A DNA stretch of 59,589 bases from Myxococcales bacterium (GTDB taxonomy: Bacteria > Myxococcota_A > Polyangia > Fen-1088). Location of the stretch: contig PMJO01000051.1 in NCBI GenBank assembly GCA_003158455.1, positions 5,208 to 64,796 on the forward strand, given 5' to 3'. The position numbers and the translations under genes are program-made. Of this stretch, positions 41,842 through 49,942 are shown in pieces; position 1 is the stretch's first letter, and every line of letters begins with the position of its first letter. Under the pieces are notes generated by a model. It was not told the DNA's origin. It saw only the letters and a program-made list of their open reading frames with translations, and did not search any database.

Positions 41842-43988
41842 GCCGCCCGGGCCAGCCCACAGGCCCCGCGGCTGCGGCTTGGCCGGCGGGCAGGCTGGGC
41901 GACGCTCTGGTCGCCGTCGCTGAGCGCCTCTTCCCCCAGCGTCGGGCGCCCGTGCTTCGCGATCCCCCGGCCGGCATTGCCGACACCGTCGCGCTCGCGG
42001 GTTTCGTGGAGGACGCCGCCTATCAGCTCGGGCTGGAGGTCGCGGCGGTGGATGCACGCGTGGCGACCGTGCGCGGGCTTTTGGGCGAAGGCGGCCCGGT
42101 GCTGGTGGCCCGTCAGGGTTCGGGGCCGTCGCAGTTTCTGGTCCTGCTGGCCTGCGACCGGCGGGGCCGCGTGGCCGAAGTCTTGGGCTCTGACCGGCGC
42201 GTTTATCGTCTGGCCGCGGCCGAAATCGACGTATGGCTCGACGATGAACAGCGCGGTCCGGCCGGGGAGGGGTTTGCTGGTTTTGCTTCGGCGGTTGGGC
42301 TCGCGGCGCGCGATCAAGAAGCGACCCGCCGGATTCTGGCCGGCGCGGCCGGGCCCAGCCGACCGGCGGTGGGCTGGGCGCTTAACCCCGCCGCCAGTCG
42401 GCTTGGCGAAGGCCTGCAGCAAGCGGGCGCCCGGCGTGTGGTTGCCACCGCGCTGGTTTCGTATCTGGTCGGCTTCGCGCTCATGGTGGGCTCGTGGTGG
42501 TTGCTTGGGGCGGCGGCGCTGCAGGGCCACTTGGAACGGGGCTGGCTTTGGGCGTGGGCGATGTTGCTGCTGACTTTCGTGGCGTGTCGGGGCGGCGGGG
42601 TGTGGGCAGCCGGCCGTTTGGCGGTGCAGGTGGGCGGAGTGGTGCGCGAACGCTTGCTGGAAGGCATTTTGCGCCTGCCCGCCGACAAGGTGCGGGTCAA
42701 GGGCGTCGGTCACCTGCTCGGCACGGTGCTGGAGGCGGACGCCCTGGATGCTTTCGCGCGCACTGGCGGGCCGGTGTTGCTCGCCGATGTCTTCCAGTTC
42801 TTGTTTGGCGCTGCGGTGTTGGCCCTGGGTGCGGCGCCCATCCTGCACCTCGCGCTGTTGCTTGGCTGGCTGGTGCTGGCCGCCGGACTGGTGCGCCGTC
42901 TCTACCGGCGGTTGCTCGACTGGTCCGACGCTCGCCTGGGGCTCACCGACGAGCTGGTGGAAACCATGGTGGGTTATCGAACCCTGGTGGCGCAACAGCC
43001 GGCGGCGCAGCAACAGGAAGGCGAGGACCGGGGCCTAGCCGTATACGGCCGCAAGCAGGGCGCCCTCGATCGCGAGATGGCGCGGCTGTCGGTGCTCTTG
43101 CCACGAGGTTGGCTGGTGTTCGGTGTGGCGGCGCTGGTTCCCGGGTTTGCCACCGGCGCGGCGCAAAGCACTGCGCTGGCGGTGAGCCTGGGCGGCGTCT
43201 TGATGGTGTACCTGGCCTTTCGCCGCGTGGCCTTGGAGACGGGGCCGGGCATGGCAGCAGCCTTTCTTGGCTGGAAGCGCACGCGGACTCTGTTGGAGGC
43301 CGCGTCGGAGAAACGCGAAAACGCGGAGAGCGTGGCGGTGTTGCCCAGCGAAGTGGACGAAGCGAGCGCAGGCCGGCGCGGGCTGCTGGTGGGCCGCGAC
43401 GTCAGCTTCAGCTACCCGGGTCGGCTGGACCCGGTGCTGCGCGGATGCAACATCGAGATTCGACGCCGGCAGCGCATTCTAATCGAAGGACGATCGGGCT
43501 CGGGCAAGTCGACTTTGGGCGCGCTCCTGTGCGGTCTGCGCCAGCCTTCGGGTGGTCTGCTGCTGCTGGGAGGATTCGACCATCACAGCCTGCGGCCGGA
43601 GCGCTGGCGTCAGCGCGCCGCCGGTGTGCCGCAGAGCCACGAGAACCACATCTTGTCTGCGCCGCTGTTGTTCAATATAGCGATGGCGCGGCGCTGGCCG
43701 CCGCGCCAAGAAGACGAGCAGGAGATCGAAGCTATCTGTCGCGAGCTGGGGCTTTCGGACTTGATAGCGCGCATGCCGGGAGGGCTGCAGCAAATGGTGG
43801 GGGATAGTGGCTGGCAGCTTTCGCAGGGCGAGCGCAGCCGCGTTTACGTGGCCCGGGCGCTTCTGCAGCAAGCGGACTTGCGCGTGCTCGACGAAAGTTT
43901 TGCCGCGCTTGACCCGGAAACCATGGACCGAGTGCTCGAGTGCGTGGTGAGACGCTCGGAGACCCTGGTGGTGGTTTCGCACGCCTAG
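41838..43988 (+). CDS. second ABC exporter, degenerate N-terminal domain, ends directly after the H-loop
   Basis: 716 residues from a GTG overlapping the previous stop. The first ~190 residues resemble a C39-like domain in layout (GGPVLVARQGSGPSQFLVLL, VAEVLGSDRRVYRL) but lack the catalytic Cys motif. A membrane domain follows (about 200-500), then an ATPase with Walker A IEGRSGSGKST, signature LSQGERSRV, Walker B LRVLDES and the H-loop VVVSHA. The chain stops right after the H-loop; related ATPases continue 30-60 residues. HlyD, C39-ABC and a second ABC together match the layout of NHLM/NHLP-type peptide export clusters. An 89% copy of the last 61 bp is found at 46227-46287. Confidence 0.88.
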   Translation: MSRPGQPTGPAAAAWPAGRLGDALVAVAERLFPQRRAPVLRDPPAGIADTVALAGFVEDAAYQLGLEVAAVDARVATVRGLLGEGGPVLVARQGSGPSQFLVLLACDRRGRVAEVLGSDRRVYRLAAAEIDVWLDDEQRGPAGEGFAGFASAVGLAARDQEATRRILAGAAGPSRPAVGWALNPAASRLGEGLQQAGARRVVATALVSYLVGFALMVGSWWLLGAAALQGHLERGWLWAWAMLLLTFVACRGGGVWAAGRLAVQVGGVVRERLLEGILRLPADKVRVKGVGHLLGTVLEADALDAFARTGGPVLLADVFQFLFGAAVLALGAAPILHLALLLGWLVLAAGLVRRLYRRLLDWSDARLGLTDELVETMVGYRTLVAQQPAAQQQEGEDRGLAVYGRKQGALDREMARLSVLLPRGWLVFGVAALVPGFATGAAQSTALAVSLGGVLMVYLAFRRVALETGPGMAAAFLGWKRTRTLLEAASEKRENAESVAVLPSEVDEASAGRRGLLVGRDVSFSYPGRLDPVLRGCNIEIRRRQRILIEGRSGSGKSTLGALLCGLRQPSGGLLLLGGFDHHSLRPERWRQRAAGVPQSHENHILSAPLLFNIAMARRWPPRQEDEQEIEAICRELGLSDLIARMPGGLQQMVGDSGWQLSQGERSRVYVARALLQQADLRVLDESFAALDPETMDRVLECVVRRSETLVVVSHA

Positions 43989-44034
43989 CTCATATCTTCC
44001 ACACGCCGAAGCCAAGGCTGGTACAGTCGGGAAC

Positions 44035-46089
44035 ATGTCGAAGCGCAGGGCGAGGCGCGAATGCGCGGATCGCCAAATATCCAAGTCCAGCACATCGATC
44101 GCGGCCAGCCAGTGGCTGCCGGTGGTGCTGCCGACCCTGGTCGGCGGCGCGATATTCGCGTGTATCGCGGCCACGGTAGCTTGGCTGGCGCCCTCGTCGA
44201 GGCCGACAAGCCAACTGGCAGCCGAGCTGTGGGTCGATCCGGGGCTGCTCAACCCGGAACCAGTCGAACGTGGTTTGTACTTGGCTGCGATGATCTTCTT
44301 CCCGGCCTTCTTCCTAGTGTGGTTCATCGCAGCCAGGCGGGGGCGATTCGCAAGATTCAGTTGGCCGCGCTGGGCTGGCTATGCTGGGTGCATCGCCGTT
44401 GTACTGCTAGTTCTTGCGGCCAGCACTGGCGATGACTTCATCGGTTGGAAGCTCAACGCTTGCTTGCACAGCAAAGCCTATCTGTTGGCGCTGCTTGTGC
44501 TCGGGTTGGCGGCGGCGCTAGTCGGCAAGAAGGAATGGATCGCGCACGTTCGGACGGCACTGGGCATTCTCGTTCCCGTGGTTTTCTGCGCGGGGATTTG
44601 TGCCGCCGGGATATTCGGTCGCTCCGACGACTATGTGTGGAATCCGGACGGCCATTTTGAAGTGCCGTTCTTCGCGGTCGTGCGGTCCTATTTTGGCGAT
44701 CCCCTTATCGCCAACTGCGGCAATCAATACGGGCTCTATCCCCTATTTTTGCTGCCGCTTTTTCGGTTGGTCGGCCTCACTGTCACCAGCTACTCCGCAA
44801 TCATGTCGCTATTGGTTGTGGCCTACCTAGTCTGTCTGTGGGTAGTGTGCCGCCATGCAATCGGAAACCGCTGGGTTTCGCTTGGGATCTGGGCGAGCGC
44901 GGTCTCGTTCAGTCTTCTCGCCGTCAGGCCTCTCATCCACGAGCTAATGGTGCACTCGCTGGGAAGATTCTTCATCGATCCGTACTTTCAGTTTGCCCCA
45001 ATTCGGACCATTTTTCCGGGGTTGGCGATGCTGTTCACCGTGCTCCGGCTGCGCTATCGTCACTCGGCTTGGACTTGGATAGGACATGCCGTGCTTGCCA
45101 TCGGTATCCTGTGGAACGTCGAAACCGGAGCGGTGGCTTGGTTCGCTTGGATGCTCTTTCTCTCCTATCGGGAGCTGATTGGGCCGGCGAGTCCCCGGCA
45201 GCGGGCGTGGATGGTGGGACAGCGCTGGCTTTCCGGCGTCGGCGTTTTGGCCGCCTTCATGGTGGTGTTCAGCGCCATCTACCACGCCCAGTTCCACGTC
45301 TGGCCGCAATGGCATCTGCTTCTCGACTACCAACAGATATTCTATTTGAGCGGTCTCGCCATGCTTCCGATGCCGCTGCTGCACCCGTGGAACGTGGTCG
45401 CGCTGGTCTATTTGCTCGGCCTGGCGTACGCGATAGCGGCCCTGTTTCGCGCGCAGACCGATGCCGGTGCGGCCTCGCTAGTCCTTTTTCTCTCCGTGCT
45501 CGGCATTGGCATCTTCTCTTACTACCAAGGGAGAAGCCACCCCTGGGTGTTTCCCGCGGTAACCGCCCCGGCGTGGATACTGTTCGGCATTTTCATCGAC
45601 CGGCATTTGCCATTGGGGCGGAACCGGACCGCGACAGTGCTCCTGGTCGCTTTGCTCGGCTCCTGGACCTTGACGGGTGTGTATGCCGGCCAGTACTTCT
45701 GGCCTGAAATCAAGAAGCGCTGGACAATCATGAGGCACGAGGTCGCCACGGTGTCACAGGACATTTCATTCTTTCTCGCCAAGACAGGCGCAGCAAGGCC
45801 CTTTGTCCTCTCTTGCGCCTCGTCGGTGTACTACCTTGCGGCAGGCAAGGCTCCGGAATTCTGCCCCAGCGTGAGCGAGCTGTTCCTGCGCAGGGACCAC
45901 TTGCGGCTCATGAATGCGCTCAAGACAACCACCGATCCTGTCTTCATCGACGGGGCATTCGTCCGGGCAATTCAGCGCGATCCGTGGCTGAAGCCATTGA
46001 AGGAATTTCTGGAAAGCAGTTTTTTCGGTGCGGAGGTCAGCCCATCGCGAGGACTCTTGCTGCTGGCTCGCAAGCCGCAATCGCAGTAG
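44035..46089 (+). CDS. large polytopic membrane protein of unknown function
   Basis: 684 residues with roughly eleven to thirteen hydrophobic helices; the N-terminal 25 residues are basic (SKRRARRECADRQISK). A large loop after the fifth helix contains SDDYVWNPDGHFEVPF and GDPLIANCGNQYGLYPLFLL, similar in layout to glycosyltransferase family 39/87-type transferases, where an early acidic loop binds the lipid donor. No motif decides it. It lies between the ABC gene and a duplicated copy of the ABC gene's end, so this gene may have been inserted together with the duplication. Confidence 0.75.
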   Translation: MSKRRARRECADRQISKSSTSIAASQWLPVVLPTLVGGAIFACIAATVAWLAPSSRPTSQLAAELWVDPGLLNPEPVERGLYLAAMIFFPAFFLVWFIAARRGRFARFSWPRWAGYAGCIAVVLLVLAASTGDDFIGWKLNACLHSKAYLLALLVLGLAAALVGKKEWIAHVRTALGILVPVVFCAGICAAGIFGRSDDYVWNPDGHFEVPFFAVVRSYFGDPLIANCGNQYGLYPLFLLPLFRLVGLTVTSYSAIMSLLVVAYLVCLWVVCRHAIGNRWVSLGIWASAVSFSLLAVRPLIHELMVHSLGRFFIDPYFQFAPIRTIFPGLAMLFTVLRLRYRHSAWTWIGHAVLAIGILWNVETGAVAWFAWMLFLSYRELIGPASPRQRAWMVGQRWLSGVGVLAAFMVVFSAIYHAQFHVWPQWHLLLDYQQIFYLSGLAMLPMPLLHPWNVVALVYLLGLAYAIAALFRAQTDAGAASLVLFLSVLGIGIFSYYQGRSHPWVFPAVTAPAWILFGIFIDRHLPLGRNRTATVLLVALLGSWTLTGVYAGQYFWPEIKKRWTIMRHEVATVSQDISFFLAKTGAARPFVLSCASSVYYLAAGKAPEFCPSVSELFLRRDHLRLMNALKTTTDPVFIDGAFVRAIQRDPWLKPLKEFLESSFFGAEVSPSRGLLLLARKPQSQ

Positions 46090-46108
46090 CGACGTGCTCA
46101 GCCCCGGA

Positions 46109-46160
46109 TTTCACCACAGAGACCACAGAGATCACAGAGACGGATTGGAAGGAAGGAAGG
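46109..46160 (+). repeat. dispersed CACAGAG-type intergenic repeat, copy 3
   Basis: TTTCACCACAGAGACCACAG, then ATCACAGAGA and a GGAAGGAAGG tail; same layout as copies at 5637 and 7861. Confidence 0.6.
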
Positions 46161-46226
46161 GCTCGGACTCGGATCCGGAACTCTTCTAGACCACGGCACC
46201 GGCGCGGAAGCGCTTGCCGACTTGGG

Positions 46227-46287
46227 CCAAGTGCTCGTGTGCGTGGGGAGACGCTCGGAAACCCTGACGGTGGTTTCGCACGCATAG
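46227..46287 (+). repeat. duplicated 3' end of the second ABC exporter gene
   Basis: Aligns by eye with 43928-43988 at about 54 of 61 positions without gaps, ending at the same TAG. It would encode RRSETLTVVSHA against RRSETLVVVSHA. Upstream similarity drops quickly. Confidence 0.8.
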
Positions 46288-46288
46288 C

Positions 46289-46347
46289 GGGACGGCTGAG
46301 CAATTTGCTCGGACCAATTTGCCGATAATCTGACGGGCATGATCTGC
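46289..46347 (+). repeat. copy of the upstream/start element of the Kelch-type gene
   Basis: GGGACGGCT, a gap of 26 bp, then GATAATCTGACGGGCATGATCTGC. The Kelch-type gene at 52588 has GGGACGGCT, a gap of 19 bp, then GATAATCTGGCAGTCATGATCTGC. Here the ATG opens a frame of five codons only. Confidence 0.6.
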
Positions 46348-46371
46348 TGTGGCTAGCTTGTCGAGCTGAGC

Positions 46372-46748
46372 CTATCGTCCTGCGGCCGCGCTGACCCGCT
46401 TGCGCAGGCCACGGGCGCGCGCGTCGGCCGCGCCCAGGCCGCGTCGGATCTTCTTCATTACCGTCGGGCCCAAGGATTCGAGGGCAGTCCAAGCGAGTGC
46501 AATGTCACCAGGGCGCTCCTCAACGAGTACCTCCAGGAGTTGCACGGCCTGCAGGAGATCCTTGTCGGCCTTTGCCGCGAACGCGGCTGGGCGAAGCTGG
46601 GCGACCAGTAGCTTGTGCAGCGCAAAGCGCGCTGGGGTTGGGACGTTCACCAGGATCGCGGTGTTTGCAGGAGGGCTTCGAGGCCCAGCAGGTGCTCTAG
46701 CAGCTCGGCATATAGGGTCTGTGTCTCAAGCGGCAGACGCTGGTTCAT
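46372..46748 (-). pseudogene. remnant of a GSU2403-type nucleotidyltransferase-fold gene with the middle deleted
   Basis: From the ATG at 46748 the frame reads MNQRLPLETQTLYAELLEHL, the usual N-terminus of this family, then stops after about 32 codons. In another frame the C-terminal end follows: VPTPARFALHKLLVAQLRPA and DKDLLQAVQLLEVLVEERPG, ending at 46372. The ~150 residues with the nucleotidyltransferase active site are missing. The family is named from memory of homologue sequences; the deletion itself is clear from the two matching ends in different frames. Confidence 0.65.
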
Positions 46749-46910
46749 GGCGAGTTATACGTAGATTACCATGAAGCTGCGTATAACACGATTCTCGGCC
46801 ATGGCCGCGGCCAGCGCCCCCTGGATATTTCGCCTGATCATGGCGAGAAATTCACCACGAAGTGGTGGATTTGCAAGACAAGGCTTGCGGCAGATGGTGG
46901 AAACCGCGTT
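46749..46910. other. short gap with an inverted repeat and a small hairpin
   Basis: 162 bp between two minus-strand genes. Besides the GTTATACG arms it contains TTCACCACGAAGTGGTGGA (46852-46870), a small hairpin that could terminate one of the neighbours. No gene. Confidence 0.35.
46754..46787. promoter_or_regulatory. inverted repeat GTTATACG...CGTATAAC
   Basis: Two perfect 8-bp arms separated by 18 bp, just upstream of the nucleotidyltransferase remnant. Such GTATAAC arms are typical operators of small regulators; it may be what is left of the regulatory region of the decayed gene. Confidence 0.45.
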
Positions 46911-47639
46911 TCATGATCCGCGTCCTCCCGAGGGTGGGCTTATCAGGATGCGGTTGTCGTTCCGGCTGACCAGTTGGCACCCGGGAAAGACGCCAGCAAT
47001 AGCTGCGCGGACTTCCGCCCATTTGTCCCTGTCGCCTTCGATGTAGTTGAAGACCAGTATTCCGCCGGGCGCGAGGCTGTCCCGGCACTGCTTCAGGAAA
47101 AGCGGAGTAGTGGCGAAGTCAGGCACTACTCTGCCCTTGAATACGTCAACAAACACCAAGTCGTACTTGCGTTGGCTCTCTGCCATGAAAGCCTCGGCGT
47201 CACGACACATAGGCTCTAGCTTGGGTGAGTTCCCTTCGCCCAGGGTCTCGATCGCCCAACCGAGCACTGTCTTGTCCTTCTCTACCAGGGTGTAGTTTGG
47301 GTCGTAGCCTCGTGCACGCATAACCTGGACGACGCTGCCGAGGCCGGCTCCGAGCACCAGCACGGTTCTTGCGGTTGGCAGAAACTCTCGCAAATGTTTT
47401 GCCAGCGCCACCGCGGGAAGATAGCGATTGCCATCGGAGTACATGGCGCCAGCAGTGAGGAGTTGGAATTGATTGCGGAAAAGCAGCAGCTCGATGTACC
47501 CACTGATGTCGCTCAGCGACCGCTGCAGCGACACCGGTTGAAAGTAGCTCAGCAACTTCTGATGAAATGGGATGTGAATGGTCGACCTGTGCAAATGTCG
47601 TTGCTGGGAGCAGCGGCGCCGCCCGTGACGAAATATCAT
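46911..47639 (-). CDS. spermidine-synthase-like SAM-dependent protein
   Basis: 242 residues. SAM/dcSAM-binding loop RTVLVLGAGLGSVVQVM, then YTLVEKDKTVLGWA (acidic residue that binds the ribose) and YDLVFVDVFKGRVVPDF (catalytic-region Asp). The N-terminal beta-hairpin (ELLLFRNQFQLLTAGAMYSD) resembles the spermidine-synthase substrate-binding part. Many distant members are not polyamine synthases. The first ~20 residues are His/Arg-rich, so the true start could be an internal codon. No polyamine genes adjacent. Confidence 0.75.
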   Translation of the reverse strand: MIFRHGRRRCSQQRHLHRSTIHIPFHQKLLSYFQPVSLQRSLSDISGYIELLLFRNQFQLLTAGAMYSDGNRYLPAVALAKHLREFLPTARTVLVLGAGLGSVVQVMRARGYDPNYTLVEKDKTVLGWAIETLGEGNSPKLEPMCRDAEAFMAESQRKYDLVFVDVFKGRVVPDFATTPLFLKQCRDSLAPGGILVFNYIEGDRDKWAEVRAAIAGVFPGCQLVSRNDNRILISPPSGGRGS

Positions 47640-47685
47640 ACTGCGCGCGCAAGCACGTCAACCTCCGGCCGCCCCCCGACGACTA

Positions 47686-47714
47686 TTGCGCCCGCTGCTG
47701 AACGAATGTATAGT
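47686..47714 (+). promoter_or_regulatory. promoter of the DUF763 gene
   Basis: TTGCGC (47686-47691) and TATAGT (47709-47714) with exactly 17 bp between them; transcription would begin near 47720, about 20 bases before the ATG. Confidence 0.5.
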
Positions 47715-47738
47715 ACACGCAGAAACTGAGAAAGTGCG

Positions 47739-48968
47739 ATGAAAACCGGCACGGCTGACTTGCCCCTCCATCACGGCCACGTCCCGTCGTGGTTGGCGGG
47801 TCGCATGGCGCGGCTGGGCCGCGTGGTGGTGGAAGCGCTGGTGCTGGAGTACGGGCGCGACGAGGTGCTGCGACGGCTGGCCAACCCATTCTGGTTCCAG
47901 GCGCTCGGTTGCGTGATGGGCATGGACTGGCATTCATCGGGCATCACCACCAGCGTGCTGGGTGCGCTCAAACGGGGATTGGCCCCGGTGGAATGGGAAC
48001 TGGGCCTGCATGTCTGCGGGGGACGCGGTCGCCACTCGCGCCGCACACCGGCGGAACTGCTTGCGTTGGGCGAACGCGTGTCGCTCGATGCGCCGGCCTT
48101 GGTGCGCGCCAGCCGCTTGGTCGCAAAGGTCGACAGCGCCGCGGTGCAGGACGGGTTCGCGCTGTACCTGCACGGTTTCGTGGTGACAGACGACGGCAAG
48201 TGGACTGTGGTGCAACAGGGGATGAACCCGGACCGACGCCAGGCGCGGCGCTATCACTGGCTGTGGGAGCGGGCAGGCTCATTTGTCGTGGCGCCCCACA
48301 CTGCCATTGAGGGCATTCCACAGGGAAGCATCGTAAACCTCACCGATCGCCAGGCTGCGGCGGCGCGGGACGCGACAGTGGCATTGGCCAACCGTCCACC
48401 CGAAGCCGTGGTGGTCGAGGTGGAGCGCGCACAAAGTCTGGTGCTGCCGGACCATCACGACGTGCGCGAAAAGGACGTGGACCTGCGCCGACTGGCCGCT
48501 GCCTTGACTGTGGCGGCGGAGCGCGGGCCGGCGGATTTTCCCGAGCTGTTGCTCACGCCAGGCATCGGCGGGCGCACGCTCTTCGCCTTGTCCCTGGTGG
48601 CCGAGGTTGTGTATGGGGCGCCCAGCCGATTTTCGGATCCGGCGCGCTTTTCCTTTGCCCACGGGGGCAAGGACGGCCACCCATTTCCGGTTCCGCTGAC
48701 CATCTACGATGAAACGCTGAATGTGCTTCGGCGTGCGCTGGACCAGGCCAAGTTGGGACAGGACGAAAAACTGGCGGCCCTGCGCCGATTGGACGACCAA
48801 CGCCGCATGCTCGAGGCGGCAGCGGCCGGGCTTCCCCCGCGTGCGTCGGCACTGTCACTCCCTGCCACAATCAGCGACCAGCGCAGGCGCGCCCCGGCTT
48901 GGGGCGGCCGAACCTGCTTCGACTCAGCAGCGCGACGTCCCCGCCAACTATGTCTCCCACTTGGCTAG
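47739..48968 (+). CDS. DUF763 family protein
   Basis: 409 residues. Opening MKTGTADLPLHHGHVPSWL and RMARLGRVVVEALVLEYG, followed by NPFWFQALGCVMGMDWHSSG, are typical of DUF763. A helix-hairpin-helix-like segment TPGIGGRTLFALSLVAEV lies in the second half, hinting at nucleic-acid contact. Also conserved: DPARFSFAHGGKDGHPFPVP. The biochemical function is not established. The last ~45 residues are Arg/Ala-rich and extend past the conserved domain. A 17-bp-spaced promoter lies upstream. Confidence 0.88.
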   Translation: MKTGTADLPLHHGHVPSWLAGRMARLGRVVVEALVLEYGRDEVLRRLANPFWFQALGCVMGMDWHSSGITTSVLGALKRGLAPVEWELGLHVCGGRGRHSRRTPAELLALGERVSLDAPALVRASRLVAKVDSAAVQDGFALYLHGFVVTDDGKWTVVQQGMNPDRRQARRYHWLWERAGSFVVAPHTAIEGIPQGSIVNLTDRQAAAARDATVALANRPPEAVVVEVERAQSLVLPDHHDVREKDVDLRRLAAALTVAAERGPADFPELLLTPGIGGRTLFALSLVAEVVYGAPSRFSDPARFSFAHGGKDGHPFPVPLTIYDETLNVLRRALDQAKLGQDEKLAALRRLDDQRRMLEAAAAGLPPRASALSLPATISDQRRRAPAWGGRTCFDSAARRPRQLCLPLG

Positions 48969-49137
48969 CCCTCAGAAATCTGAGACCTGGCTGTCATGCG
49001 GGTCATGGAAAGCGCCAACTATCGCTTCGGCAAGCTCGACATGGCTAGGACTTGGCGCCGCTGCGAGGGTAGGAATAGCGAGGCATGAGAGTTGCTGTCA
49101 TTGTTGGCGCTGAGCCGCAGACAGAAGAGAGGCACAA

Positions 49138-49920
49138 GTGTCGAAGAACAATATTCGCGAGCGCATCCTCATTTTTCTGGCAGCCAGAATGCGTATCCTG
49201 GTTTCAGGCCTGCTGGTGGCGGGTTCGTGCGGCGGGAACGGACTGCGGACGATGAAACACGACGCCGGGGCTACAGGCGGCAGTGGCGGTGTCATCGCGG
49301 CTGGGGGCAGCGGCCCAGATGCGGGGATTGGCGGCTCAGGCGGGGCTACCAGCGCGGGTGGAATGATTGGCAGCGGTGGCGCGCCGGGAGGAACCAGCAG
49401 TAGTGGTGGAGCTTCGAGTACCCAGGGTTCGACCGGGGGCCACACCCTTGGCACCAATCAGTGCCGCGGAAATGGAGACTGCGACATCCGACAAGGCGCC
49501 ACCTGCGTCCAGCCCGGTGGCACCGGCCCGTGTGGCGTCTGCCGCACGGTCACGTCACCGTGTACCTCAGACAGCGAATGCCAGGCGGACGCGGCGTCCT
49601 TGATCTGTGACGTGCCGGTAGGGTGCTTCTGCCCACCGGGTGCCAAGACCTGCCTTCCAGGATGCATGGATGCGTCTGGCTGCAAAGCCGGTGAAGTCTG
49701 CACGGCCCACCGCTGCGTTCCGGCCTCCTGTCAAAGCGACGCGGATTGCCCGACCGACTTCGGGTGCACGGGCGGAAGTTGCGGCCGCAGAACCTGCACG
49801 ACGGATGCGGATTGCAGCGGCTACTGTGTGAACGGGAGGTGCTATTCCGCGCCCGGCACCTGCTATGGAGCTGTCGCCTTTGGCCAGCCTGTCATCGGCC
49901 GACCCTGGGCCGAAGGTTAG
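49138..49920 (+). CDS. Cys-rich lipoprotein with Gly-rich linker
   Basis: 260 residues. The GTG at 49138 follows an AGAGAGG Shine-Dalgarno at ideal distance. A signal peptide ends near VAGSC, a Gly/Ser linker spans about residues 40-100, and the rest has dense cysteine pairs (QCRGNGDCDIRQGATC, CTSDSECQADAASLICD, CTTDADCSGYCVNGRC), reminiscent of the CxxDxDC-type disulfide modules of myxobacterial surface proteins. Probably an extracellular binding protein. No enzyme signature. Confidence 0.7.
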   Translation: MSKNNIRERILIFLAARMRILVSGLLVAGSCGGNGLRTMKHDAGATGGSGGVIAAGGSGPDAGIGGSGGATSAGGMIGSGGAPGGTSSSGGASSTQGSTGGHTLGTNQCRGNGDCDIRQGATCVQPGGTGPCGVCRTVTSPCTSDSECQADAASLICDVPVGCFCPPGAKTCLPGCMDASGCKAGEVCTAHRCVPASCQSDADCPTDFGCTGGSCGRRTCTTDADCSGYCVNGRCYSAPGTCYGAVAFGQPVIGRPWAEG

Positions 49921-49942
49921 GTCGACAGCGGAACTCCGGTAC

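Larger units (their letters stand above)
46090..46371. other. decayed intergenic region with fragments of other genes
   Basis: 282 bp. From left to right: a CACAGAG repeat (46109-46160), a copy of the ABC gene end (46227-46287), and a short copy of a promoter-start element (46289-46347). No intact gene. Confidence 0.6.

Noticed and set aside
46771-47046. 91-codon plus-strand frame starting at MKLRITRFS
   Set aside because: It runs antisense into the spermidine-synthase-like gene and has no recognisable domain.
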